Positions 23,391 through 40,242 of a DNA stretch of 64,000 bases are shown here, piece by piece. Made by a program: the position numbers and the translations under genes. This stretch comes from Mrakia gelida (Eukaryota; Basidiomycota; Tremellomycetes; Cystofilobasidiales; Mrakiaceae): contig BRON01000002.1 of assembly GCA_024345305.1 (NCBI GenBank), positions 2,108,001 through 2,172,000 on the forward strand, in the 5' to 3' direction. Each line of letters opens with the position of its first letter. Position 1 is the first letter of the stretch. Under the pieces are notes generated by a model. That model saw only the letters and a program-made list of their open reading frames with translations. It searched no databases and had not been told where the DNA came from.

Positions 23391-25068
23391 TCAGAGGAGG
23401 GCGATTCCGGCGAAAGCGAGAGGAACGACGAGGAGTATCGACGAGAGGGAAGCGGGGGAAGAACTGCGAAGAGAAGAGAAGAAGAGAGGGGAGGTGGTCG
23501 GTCAGCTTCGAGACGCGACGAGCGTTCGGGAGTCGAGAGAGACGGGGAAATATGGACGTACGCTCCACCGGTGGTCGACGACGAGGTTCCAGCTACACCC
23601 GAGGAGGCAGCAGCGGAGGCAGAGGCGGCTCCAGAGATGACGGCGGCGGCTGAAGGAAGAGGGAGAAGAAAAGGTCAGGGACACGCGAATTCGAAAAGAA
23701 AGACGAAGACGCGACTGAACTCACTGGCAGTAGCAGTGGTTCCGGTTCCACCGAGAGTGGCGGCGGCAGCGCCAGTAGTGACTCCAGTGGTAGTAGAGTT
23801 AGCGGTACCTCCCATGGCGAGAGCCTCTGAAATGGGAGAGAAGAGGCGAGAGCCGAGCTTGTCAGTTCGAGGCGCGACGACGAGTTCGAAACTGCAAAGA
23901 AAGTTGAACGAACTGAAGGCAGCGTAATTTTTGGGCCCGGTCTCGACGGCGTTGACTGCGAAGAAGAGGGAAGTCAGTTTGAGCTCTCGAAGAGAGGAAG
24001 GAAAGAGAGTTCGAGACGTACTGGCTCCGACCATTCCAGCTGGAGGAACGAGAGGAGAAAAGGGTTAGCTTCAGCTTCAGCTTCACCGTTCTGAAATCGA
24101 GAACGGATGCTTACCCTTGCAGTGAGTTCCCTGTCCACAGAAGAACCACAGAGGGGTCGAGACAGTGACTGCGATGGAAGGAAGAGGAAATGATCAGCTC
24201 ATCTGCTCGAACGAGGTCGACTCGAAGGGAACGAAACTCACCCTCGATGATCATCTTCCGGTCAAGAGTACCATCGGCGTTGGGAACGTAGCCAGAGTCG
24301 AATCCGACGACGTTGGTGGTCGCGTTCTGCATCAGGGTACAGGGGTTGGCGAAGGTGGATTGAGTGACCTGGGAAGACGCGAAACAACGGGAGCAAAGTG
24401 GTCAGTTCTCGAGGAAGAGCGAGAGAAAGAGATGTCGAGAGAGTGCGAGAGACGAACGGTGTGGTTCTTGGCCTGGAGGAGGAACAACGAGAAGCGTCAG
24501 CGAAGGCGAGGAGGAGAAGAGAGAGGGAAGACGGTCACGGACCTTGAAATCGAAGATGATCAAATCTCTGAGGGACGAGGTACAGTAACGAGGAGCGGGT
24601 CAGCAGAGAGTTACAAGGAGTAAGGAGAGGGAGAGAGGAACGTACCCGATCTGAGCGGTAACCGATGGGGGATCTGGTTTGGTCGAGCGAAGGAGGGACG
24701 GGAGGAGGAGGAACGAGGGAAGGTCGAGGCGAGAGAACGAGGTCAGTTTTAAGTTCGTTTCTTTCGGCTCTCTTCAGACCTGTCTACAAGCTAGATCCCT
24801 CCGATTCTACTCTCTTAGTAGGGAGACGAGCACTCACCGTAGACTGAAGAAGTAAAATTAGAAGAAAAAGAAGGAAGCAAAGAGAGGGGGTGAAACCAAA
24901 CGGGAACGAGGTCAGCTTCGTTCGTCGTCTTCGTCTCCATCCTCGCAGAACACAGAGATTGAACGCACCAAGTCCAGCAGCTCCTCCAACGGTGATGGTG
25001 ATGTTAGCAGCCTGAGCGACTCCAGCGAAGGCGAAAAGGGAAGTGAGGATGGCGAGGGGAGCGAGCAT
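23391..25068 (-). CDS. Secreted GPI-anchored cupredoxin-like serine-rich protein
   Basis: The ATG at 25068 starts a signal peptide, MLAPLAILTSLFAFAGVAQA, cut before ANITITVGG. The plastocyanin-like domain follows over several exons: DLIIFDFKAKNHTVTQS, NPCTLMQ, FDSGYVPNADGTLDRKMI, and WFFCGQGTHCKAGMVGAIN. The His of NHTV and the C-X4-H-X4-M set match type 1 copper ligands, and two extra Cys can form the usual disulfide. A Ser/Thr/Ala/Gly-rich stalk comes next, then a hydrophobic end, LLVVPLAFAGIALL, with stop at 23391, the mark of a GPI signal. The family (fungal extracellular serine-rich proteins) sits at the plasma membrane or wall. Redox or copper roles are suspected but unproven. The exact donor after FSSFN is uncertain. 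Confidence 0.88.
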
Positions 25069-25715
25069 CTTGGAAAGGGTAGGGAGAGGGAGGGAGGGTG
25101 GGTGGCAGGGGAGGTGAAGGTGGAGTGAGTAGTTTTGAAGGTGTAGAAATAGAGGAACCTGTCCTTGAAGAGTTGAAAGGAAGAGAGAGAGAGCGAAAAG
25201 ACGAAAAGAGAGGTTGATGTGGTTGAAGGGAAGGAAGGGAACGAGGGAAAGGAGACCTTTTGGCGACGAGAGAAGAGGCGTCGGGAGCAGGAGGTGAAGT
25301 CAGGGGCAAGGGGTCGAGGTTTGGTCGCCTCGATTCCCTCTGCCCCTCCCTCCCTCCTCTTCAACACTCTATACCAAAGGAGAAGAGAGGACCGTGTCTT
25401 CGAGAGTCATCTTTCCACTCTACGAAGGGGACGAGAAAAACTGCTCGCTCTCGACGCAAAGGAAGACGAGCAAAAACGGGGTCAGTTGAGGTTTCGTATC
25501 TTCCCATCTTCGTCGCAGCGTCTTCTCTGAGAAACCAGCCTTGCAAAAGATGAAAGCTGAGTTATACTTGGACTCATAGGATACTGTGACTATAGCTCCT
25601 CCTTGTGATCTCTAAACTTCTAAGACTGGACTGGAAACGACGCGTCGCAGCTTTGGGCGCGCGACTTCTCGACCGACGGACGACGACGGACGACCGTTGC
25701 CTTCCCTTCTTTCCC
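25069..25715. promoter_or_regulatory. Upstream region of the cupredoxin gene and 3' flank of the Ca2+-ATPase gene
   Basis: Both neighbours are on the minus strand. The part next to 25069 is A/G-rich on the plus strand (a pyrimidine-rich leader on the coding strand). A GACGCGTC palindrome lies near 25640. No gene was seen. Confidence 0.35.
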
Positions 25716-30306
<4,591 letters not shown>

Positions 30307-30818
30307 CTTGAGAAGAGAAAAAAGGTGGAAAGGTGGTGTTGGAGGTTGCAGGAGCGAATTCGGAAATCGAGAGCTGCCTCGCTGGCAGCGGACAGGTGGA
30401 GGTCATCGAAACGGACACTTCGTAGCAACGTGGGTTCGTTCTTCAGTAGATTTTCAGAGGACGCCCTGCTGGAGGAAGCAGCATTTAGATCCTGCCTCGA
30501 AGCTCAAAAAATCAACGCTGGACGCGTCGAAAAGTGACGAGCTCGTTCTCGCTCCTCCTCGGCCTTCTCCTCCTCCAGCTCGACGCGTCTCAGGGTGAGA
30601 AATTCTTCGATCGGGGCAGCTCAGAGAGAAGTCCCAATCTTTCTCGGATCCGCCACACTCTGACTCCACCGAAAAAGTCAACAAGGTCATCTCAGGAGCT
30701 CGCTGGCCCGCGGGGAGGAAGGGGAGGAGAGCGCGACGAGCTCGACGTTCGAGGTCGCTCTCAACAACCAGCATCCCCAACCGTTCCGTCCTCCTTCTAA
30801 CGACCTCAGCTCTACACC
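30307..30818. promoter_or_regulatory. Bidirectional promoter region between the Ca2+-ATPase and GLTP genes
   Basis: The 512 bases between two divergent start codons contain GACGCGTC palindromes near 30521 and 30582 and no obvious TATA box. No gene was seen. Confidence 0.4.
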
Positions 30819-32431
30819 ATGTCTTCCCCTCAGTTCTTCCAAACCATCCCTGTTGTTCGTACTCGTTCTTTTCCCCCGCGGCTTTCACTCTAGCCTTTCA
30901 CGAGGGGCTCGAAGCATCAGCTGCTCTCCCTCCCCCGTGCGAGATGCAGCTCTCTACGACACTTCTGACGCCCTTTCCCCCCCTTTCGCTTCGCACATCA
31001 TCCTTCCCACCCTCGCCATCACCAACGCTCATACTCTCGATCCCTTCATCCCTCATCTTCACCCCTCCAACGTCTCGACCTTCAACCCTGCTCGCCTCGA
31101 CCTCGCTCTCCTTCCCCTCCCTTCCTCCGTCCTCCAGAAGTTCCAGGACGTCTGTACCGAGGGAGGAATCGACACCGCCAAGTTCGCCGATGCCGCTGAG
31201 GGACTCGTCAAGATCTTCGGTGAGTCCTCGCATCGAGCAGCGTCTCTTGGGCTGAAGGGAGAGGAAAGGAAGGCAGGGAGGGGGGAAGGGTCGAGCTCAT
31301 CAGGGGTTGGGGAAACAGCTCTGGGAAGCTCTCTTGCGGTAGAGATCAGAGCTGGTTCTCGTCGGAGAGAATTAGTCGGGTGGGGGTCTGTTGGCGTATC
31401 TGCTCTCGATAGCTGGCAGCTCAGAGGTGGACTGGGAGAGCGTGCTCTCTCTCGTCCCGGTCCCAGAGCTCACCTTCTCCCGCGACGATCACATCTCCTC
31501 CCTCCCTCTCCGTCCGAGTCGTCTCGCTGACCTTGATTTGTTCGCTTGACTACTTTCCTGACCCTCACAGACGTCCTCGGAAACGCTGCTTTCACTCCCG
31601 TGAAGAGCGATCTCACTGGAAACATCACCGTTCGTCCCTCCCTCCTCCTCACCCCCCCTCCATTCGCGTGCGACCTCAAACGCCTTCGCTGATCCCATTC
31701 GAGCTTCGTTTTGGTCAACTCCCAACAGAAAGTCCGAACCCGTCTTCTCGCTCATCCCGGAAGCTCTGCTACCCTCGAGGCTCTTGTCCAGAACGAGGGA
31801 AAGCCCGGAGAGAAGGGACGTGTCGCGACTGAGGGTCTTTTGTGGTTGGTTCGGTGAGTTATTCTCCTCCGGACTATTCAAGGCAGTCGTTCTCGGGAGG
31901 CGCTTAGGTGTCTGCGTCCTTGCTGCTGCTGTGGCTGACCCGCGTCTTCACTGTTCGCTCGTCCTGCAGAGGGCTGAAGTTCACCTGCCAGGGTCTCCGA
32001 TCTTCGCTCTCCAACCCTTCCGAAGAGCTCTCCGTCTCCTTCACCACTGCTTACGGAAACACTTTGAAGCAGTACCACTCCTTCCTCGTCCGACCCGTCT
32101 TCGCGGTTAGTCCTCTTCGTCTCCCTCCCATTTTGCGAGACGCGAAGCTGACTGACCATCGCGTTCGTTTCCTATGTTCAGCTGGCGATGAAGGCGTGCC
32201 CTTACAGGAAAGACTTCTACGCTAAGCTCGGAAGCCCTCAGACCACTGGTGAGTAATCTCTTACGTGTTCTGGCTCTGCAAGAGAGACTCGATGATCGCT
32301 GACCTTCGTCTTTCTCTCTTCGGTCTCCTTCAGTCGAGGAGGAGCTCGACGCTTGGCTTACCGCTCTCGAGGCCATTATCCAGGCCATCGAGAACTTCTT
32401 CGCTAGCGGAAACTGGGCCAAGGGCCTCTAG
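30819..32431 (+). CDS. Glycolipid transfer protein, HET-C2-like (GLTP fold)
   Basis: This cytosolic protein moves glycosphingolipids between membranes. Seven exons (30819-30854, 31138-31219, 31571-31629, 31729-31853, 31970-32105, 32182-32248, 32334-32431) sum to 603 nt, 200 aa, as expected for HET-C2 (about 208). Landmarks are GIDTAKFADAAEGLVKIFD, then AFTPVKSDLTGNITKVRTR (the sugar-binding Asp/Asn/Lys helix), TEGLLWLVRGLKFTCQGL (the Trp that stacks on the sugar) and a C-terminal all-helical half. The conserved His appears in YHSFLVRPVFALAMKACPYR. The first intron is unusually long (about 283 nt) and is largely open in the frame of exon 2, so a different first exon is possible. A role in cell-fusion incompatibility, known for Podospora het-c, should not be assumed. 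Confidence 0.9.
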
Positions 32432-33073
32432 ATATTTGATGCGAGACTATAGAAGGACTTTTGAACTGCGAACTTCAGATCTCTCGCCGCCTCGCTTTCG
32501 AATCCCTCCTTCGTTCCTTCCTTCCTTCCAACGACCAGCGTCCCTCCGAACCGATCAACATCCAGGACGACGGCGTCCTCGAGGCTAGATAAGCAGCTAT
32601 CCTCCCACTGCTCTGGAACATCAGTCAACGAACGAGTCCTCGAGGAGGTCGGACTGGCGGTTGTTGAGCTCTCGTGAGCTCGACTTCCACGAGCTCGTCC
32701 TCCCCCGACCCTTCGACACCCTCCCGACTTCCTCTTCGATCTCACGCAAGCTCATAGAAGGACATACGGCATCTAGAGAAGTGCTCGAGTGTGGGTGAGA
32801 CAGCAGGGGAGGACGTGACGCGCTTGCCTTCGCACCCTCTTCAAGTTGAAGGACCGTCTCCTTCCCCCTGTTCTGGAAAGAAAAACACTCGCCCTCTTTT
32901 CACCTTCTCCCCTTCCCCCTCCCCTCTTCCACCTCCAACGACCTTTCTCTTATACGTACGACTTTCCACGCCCACGTCTAGCCTAGACACCTACGCTCTC
33001 CCAACGACAATCAACCGACAATCAACCAACGAACGAAGGAACCCACCTCCTCCTCGCTCTTCCCTCCTTCAAC
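32432..33073. promoter_or_regulatory. GLTP 3' flank and upstream region of the large membrane protein
   Basis: The interval runs from the GLTP stop codon to the next ATG. The last 200 bases are strongly pyrimidine-rich on the plus strand, a common leader signal in this window. A TATACGTACG stretch lies near 32952. No gene was seen. Confidence 0.4.
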
Positions 33074-36000
33074 ATGCTCGCCTCACCACCCCTCCTCCCC
33101 CTTCTCCTTCTCTCCTTCATATCAGCCGTGAGCACGCCTTTCCTCTTCTTGTGTCTCGAGCTCCCGCCTGTCTTTCTACCGTCTCACTGACTCTTCTCCT
33201 CGCTCGTCTGCCGCCCTTGCCCTCTCGTCAGATCTCAACCTTCGCCCTCCTACTCCTGCCCATCCTTCCTTCCCTCTCCTTCCCAACCCTTTTCCCTCGA
33301 ACTCTCCCTCGATCCTACTACCCCCACCTCACCGCTCGTCCATCCACTCGAACCTCGTCCATCTCCTCCCTCGTACACTCGGTTGGGATTGCCCTGGCTG
33401 GGACGGAACTCGTCGTGACCTCCCTCGCTCTTTGGCAGCAGCTCCTCCTCTTCTCGAACGCTGGGAAGAAGTCAGGACAGGACGACGTCGGAGAAGGGAT
33501 CAGGATGGGTCTCTCCTTGGTTCTTCGCCCTATCGTCTGGACGTCGGTGGTCATCTTCATCCTCCTCAAGAACAGCAGGCAGTCGTCGTCGTCGTCGTCC
33601 AGTCAGGATCGGTCCTTCTCCTCGGTCTCCACCCTCTCCACCAAGCGGACCTTCGTCCTCACAGGAGGCATCGTAATCGCCACCGGCATCCTCGTCGCTC
33701 TCTTCGCTGGAGTTTCGTCAGCGTCGCTCTCCTCGTCGTATGGAGTCGCGCTCGTCTCGAGTCTTCTCCTCTTGGTCCTCGGGACGATTGGGATGGCCGG
33801 AATCTTCTTGCAGACTTCGAGACTGGAGGTTAAGTCGAGGAGGACTGTTTCGATCAGGATTGGAAGGGGAGAGAAGGATGCGTTCAGGAAGGGAGAGTGG
33901 AAGGCCGAAGAGAAGGCTGTCTTCGTGGAGAAGCCTCAGGAGTTTGGGAGACGAGGAGAGGGATGGGGAGACGGTGCTTCGTGGTGAGCTCAAGTCTCGA
34001 CCCAAGGCAAATTCTCATACTCTTACTGACTCCAGTTTCTTGTCTTGTTGACCAGGCTTTCCTCTCCCACTGCCTCCAACGCGTCGCTTCCAGCGTTCGA
34101 CCTCTCCCTCACGCCAACCTCCGCTCGAAACTCGGCCGCCAACATCAGCACTTCTCGACCCACAACCCCCTACGGAGCTCGAGCTCACTCCCCTCACCCC
34201 CAAACTCCTCTCAACCATCCCTCTCGAATCGACTCTCCCACCTCCTGGCTCTCGAGTCCAGACGAACATCCCAGGACGATGTCTCCCTTCAGCTTCGACT
34301 CCTCCTACCAATCAGCACGAACCGCCAACATCACCGAGGCATCGTCCGCCTTCCGTCAAGCTCCCGGACCTCCCTCTCCTCTCTACTCGACGGATCCCTT
34401 CGCTGCCCTCACACCGGTCGTAGCCGCTCGACCTCCCTCTCGAGCCGTCTCTGGAATCTCCTCGAGGACGTCCTACCTCCCTCTCTCCCCTCCTCCAGCC
34501 ATCCCTCTCCCTCCCACTCCTTCAAGGGTCGCTCGATCGGATGGAAGGCCCTCAACTTCGACCGAGTTCCGTCCCTCGTTCTCGGACTGGACGCGTCCCT
34601 CGACGAACGATTTCGCCTCGACGGACGCCTTCACTTCGGTCGTTGGGTTCGGATCGACTCAGCCAGCGATGGTGGAATCGAAGCAGCAGGCGTCTAAGAA
34701 CGCTCCTGGGAGGGAGAGTGAGGATGCGTTGATGACCGATGGTGGACGCACGAGGAAGGAGAGATTGAGCGGAGATGAGGAGCTTGGTCGAGCGGGAGTC
34801 GCAGAGTTGGACGAAGCGGATTACCGAAGATTCGTTCGACGATCGTGGGTCGGAGTTGCTTGTACTGTTCTCGCATGGACTGTCTGGGTGAGTCCTCAGT
34901 AGTCTCTCGAACTCTCTCTGCTCGAGCTCGAGCTCGAACCTGACGCGTCGCTTTTGCTTTCGTCGTCGATCGATCCAGGCTCTCGCTCTCCCTTCCATGC
35001 TCGACTGCATCTCCCACCCGACTACCCATACCAACAGCACCATGACTCTCACCCTCATCCTCTCCTTCACCCTCTCGTCCCCTATCACCCTCATCTTCTA
35101 CCTCCTCTTCCGATCCTCCTCGTTCGCCTCCTCGAGTCCCTCCTCCTACGACTCCGCCTCGCCGTACAACCACCAACGAAGGGCCAACGCTCGTCTCTCC
35201 ACTCGAACCGTCTCAGGACTTAGCTTCTCCGACGGTCCCGTTCGTCCGTCAGTCGATCTCGCGCCTCCAGTGCCAGACAAGAGGAACGGAGGAGGGAAAG
35301 GTCTTCGTCCGTTGACGCTCGTTGGTTCGAACCTACTCGGTCTCGAAGGAGGATTCCAAGGAAGGTCGCTTTCACCCAACGAGGAAGGGAACATGGGAGA
35401 CGTCTGGATCAACAACCGTCAAGCCAAGGGGGAATCATCTCGCTGGTCTCGCGCGCTCTCAATGCTCGGTCCCAACCATCCTTTGCATCAACTCCCCTCC
35501 TCTCGGATCTCCTACACCAACATGCCCACTCCTCCTCCCCGAGCCGCTTCGCCAGCGTTCTCCTTCGCGTCGTCGGCCAGCTCTCGAGCCTCAGCTTCGC
35601 ACCTCTCGGGTCTCCAAGCGGATCCCCAGGAAACGTTCGAAAGCTTCAGGACGCGAGCTCAGTCCGCGGCGTCGTCGATCCATCGAGCGACCGTCCAGAC
35701 CGCTCAGCGAGGAACCCGAGCCAGCATCGGAATGGGAAAGCTCGTTGACTTCGTCGAGAGCCCGAGTGCTTCGACTACGGAGTTTGGAGGACCTGGTTGG
35801 GGAGAGGTCAGACTCGTCGAGGGTAGGAGGGAGAACGGATTGTCTCTCGACTGGATGACCGCGAAGATCCTTCCCAAGTGAGTCTTCGTCGTTCGCTTTG
35901 ACGCAGAATCATTTCGCTGACCATCTGTTCTTCTCTACAGTCTCGTCCCTTCGATCCGAATCGGAAAGAACGTCCAAGTTCGAGGAGAGGTCAAGATTCG

Positions 36001-37721
36001 TCCTTCGGCCCAGGAAGTCGCTCCTGCCTCGATCTTTCGAGCCCGAAGCGCCTACGATCCTCGGCCAGAACTGGAGGAAGAGGATCTCGAGCTCACTCCT
36101 CGACGACCTACAACCGTCTACGGATCTACTCGACACCCCCACGACCCCACTCCTCCCTCCTCGACGAACACAACTCCTCGATCGGACCCTCGCGCCAGGA
36201 CTGCAGGAGCTCAAGCTCCCACTCCCTGCCACGGTCGATCTTCTTCCATCGAGGTCAAAGGATTCGCGTCGTTCTTCAACTCTCCCTCCGTCCAGGCTTC
36301 AACTCCCGTCCGATCAGCAACTCAACGCGTCCGAGCTCGACCCATCTCCTCGGACGACAACCGAACCCACAAGTCTCACTTCTCGCTTCCTCCCGTTGTC
36401 GGAGGTCGTCCTTGGGGAGAGGAAGTCCGACAGGCTCTGGATCGATTCGGAGGAGGACCTCGAGGCAGCCTCAGGAGTCGACGCTCGTACTCAGTCGTCG
36501 ACGTTCAAGACGACGACGACCTCTCGTTCCTCCCTCCCTCGGTTCGTCGCTCAACCTTCGGAGCCAGCGAGCTTCCTCTCGACTCCGTCTCCGAGGATGA
36601 TATGGGTGCACGAGAGGAGGAGGAGGAGGAGGAGGAGGAGCTCTCAGCCGACGAGTTCGAGTTTGGACTCGATGGATTTGGAGATCTCGAGGTCGTCTCC
36701 TACGAGGACGAGAGCTCCCACGTCATGGTCAACGCGATCCCGTACCAGGATGGATCCGCTCCCAACACTAATGGACTCAACTCGTCGGGAGGGAACGACA
36801 TGTCCCAGGAACTCGACGATCTACTCGCGGGAATGGAGGTCGTCGGATCTCGCTCTCATCGATCCCTCTCGGCACCCGGAGACGCCAGCCTTCCTCGAAC
36901 GGTCTCCCCTCCTCACAGCTCATTCGACGACCGGAACTCCTACCATCAACAGTCCCTCCAATCGGTGGCTCCCACTCACGTCCGTCAAGCGTCCGAGCAT
37001 GACTTCGAAGCTGGATCTCCTCGTCCTCACTACCAACCTACGCTCACCCTTCACCGAAACGCCTCTCTCGCTTCGACCACCACCTCGTCCAGCACCATGT
37101 CCTCTCCCTCGCCTTCACCAGTCGCTCATCGAAGCACCAACCACACCCACGGAGGATCCCTCGGACCCCTTAAGTCTATCGCCGAGACGACAGGACGACA
37201 CCCTCAGTCCTCCTCCCTCTCGATGCTCCAGTCAAGAACGACCGCTCGAATCCAACCTTCCGCCATCCTCTCTGCCTCAGCACCCAACCCTGCCTCCTCC
37301 TCCTCCGGCACGACCCTCAGACCTCTCGCCCTCCTCCAGCAACCGAAGCAGCTCTCCAACTCCAACTCCGCCTCGACTAAATCGAACGCGCCGATGTCCA
37401 CGACGAAGGGCAGCAACACGAACGCTCCCGTTCGAAGGAAGCTCACTCTCCTCGGAGAGAACGACGAGAACTTCGATCCCTCAACCTCGAACACGAACCT
37501 TCCGAGGGAATCCAAGCCGAGCAGCGTGAGGTGGAGCAGAGTAGGAGAGAAGATGAGCGCGACGAGCTTGACGTTCGGAGGAGGATCAAGGACTGGAGTC
37601 GTTGCTGGACCTGCTTGGTGAGTCAAAAGCCTCCATCCCCCAAGTACTCTCAGTAACTGAAGTGCTGACTTTCGCCTTTGCTTCGTCCCCAACCCCCAGG
37701 TCCGCACGACCCATCCGTTGA
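33074..37721 (+). CDS. Very large polytopic membrane protein with long disordered regions, unrecognised
   Basis: Not recognised. The ATG at 33074 starts a hydrophobic segment (LPLLLLSFISA) followed by about seven more: STFALLLLPILPSL, VGIALAGTELVVTSLALW, LRPIVWTSVVIFILL, FVLTGGIVIATGILVALFAG, YGVALVSSLLLLVLGTIGMAG, VGVACTVLAWTVWALALPSM and MTLTLILSFTLSSPITLIF. A long Ser/Pro-rich loop of about 280 residues separates segments six and seven. After the last helix comes a disordered tail of some 870 residues with basic/Ser-rich stretches, a run of nine Glu, an acidic patch and SRSHRSLSAPG-type sites that look like phosphorylation targets. The last exon adds SARPIR before the TGA at 37721. Only about five introns, fewer than its neighbours. 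It may be a plasma-membrane or polarity-site scaffold, but this is a guess. Confidence 0.75.
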
Positions 37722-38472
37722 TATCACCGTTCGACGTCGACACCCAATATGCCTTTGCCTTCCCTTTCTTTCTTCTTTTCTCCCTCTCTCTCTCTTTACG
37801 AACCATCTCCATCTCCTTCTCATCTCGTCTCGTCTCCCGTTGCCTCAAGTCCCAAGTTCTCTGCAAATCTAGCTACAAACATGCCCATCTCCTCTTTCGT
37901 CCGGACGCGTCTCTCGTTCTTGGTTCTCGTTTCTCATCTCTCTTTACGCCTTAAGCCTACAACCCCAAGACCTCTTTCGTTCCCTTTCACTTGCAGCACT
38001 TGTGCTCTCTTCTCTCTCACCTCTCTCTCTTCGAAGCTTGCTTCGTTCTCGTTCGACCAGTTCGACCCTTCGTTCTTCACGCGTCGGCTTGTCCGACCTT
38101 CCTTTTCATCGCTAGCCTTTGAAACCCCCCCCCCCCTTCTTCTCTTCTACGTACGACCAGCTCGCACTCTGCTCTTTGTTCTCGCAGCTTCGAATAGCTT
38201 CTCTTCGTTCAGGCTCGATGCCCTCCTCGTTTCGTTTCGTTTCTTTTTCTCTCGAGCCAGTCTCTGTCTTCGTTCTTCACTCAGCTAGCTAGCCTAGCTT
38301 TCTTCGCACGCCTTGTTCCGTGCCTCTCTTTACACATGTTCCTTTCGGTCTTGATCGAAACAGGTGAGAGAGAAAGGAAGAAAGAGATCGTAATCATAGA
38401 CGCGCACCAACCGCAAATCGAACCCAGAGACCATCGAGATGAGTCTCTCCACCGAGCCACCGAGCGAGAGGT
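37722..38472. other. Pyrimidine-rich 3' flank between convergent genes
   Basis: About 750 bases with very strong C/T bias on the plus strand, including a run of about 12 C at 38125-38136. It probably holds the long 3' UTR of the membrane-protein gene and that of the RBX1 gene. Open frames here are Ser/Phe/Leu-rich products of the base bias. Confidence 0.45.
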
Positions 38473-39870
<1,398 letters not shown>

Positions 39871-40242
39871 ATCGGGTAGGTGGGTGGTGGGTGGTGGGGA
39901 AGAGGGTGAGTGGGGACGATGGGGAGATGGTGAGCGTTTGGGGTGGAGGAGACGACCTCAGGCGAGGCGGAGGGAGGAGGAGCTCGGTCGTCGAGGAAGA
40001 TCCTGGCGCTTCCGAGCTCCTCACAACGGGTTTGAAGATTTTTCAACTACACCAGCGTCCGAAACAGACCTTCATCTGCTTATCCAATAACTTTCAGCAC
40101 CCTCGGAGTTTTAATACCTGGTCGCAAAGGCCTCTCACCGCCTCGACGAGCTCGCGCGTTGACGTGGCGAGCTCAACCTCCTTCCAGCTCCCAACGCCCA
40201 CCGACCCTTCTTTTCAGCTCTTTTCTCTTCTCTTTTGGGATC
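39871..40242. promoter_or_regulatory. Bidirectional promoter region between RBX1 and the ER DnaJ gene
   Basis: 372 bases lie between divergent start codons. The half next to the DnaJ gene is pyrimidine-rich on the plus strand. No TATA box and no additional gene were seen. Confidence 0.4.

Noticed and set aside
30853..31530. 225-codon frame across the GLTP first intron, exon 2 and second intron
   Set aside because: It has no ATG start and runs through the exon 2 donor. Only the exon 2 portion is supported by GLTP similarity.
35898..37529. 543-codon plus-strand frame overlapping the large membrane protein
   Set aside because: It is a shadow frame, Arg/Ser/Pro-rich. The other frame continues the membrane protein across its splice junctions.
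37722..38330. Long Ser/Phe/Leu-rich open frames in C/T-rich DNA
   Set aside because: They result from strong pyrimidine bias after the TGA at 37721. No splice sites or domains support coding.
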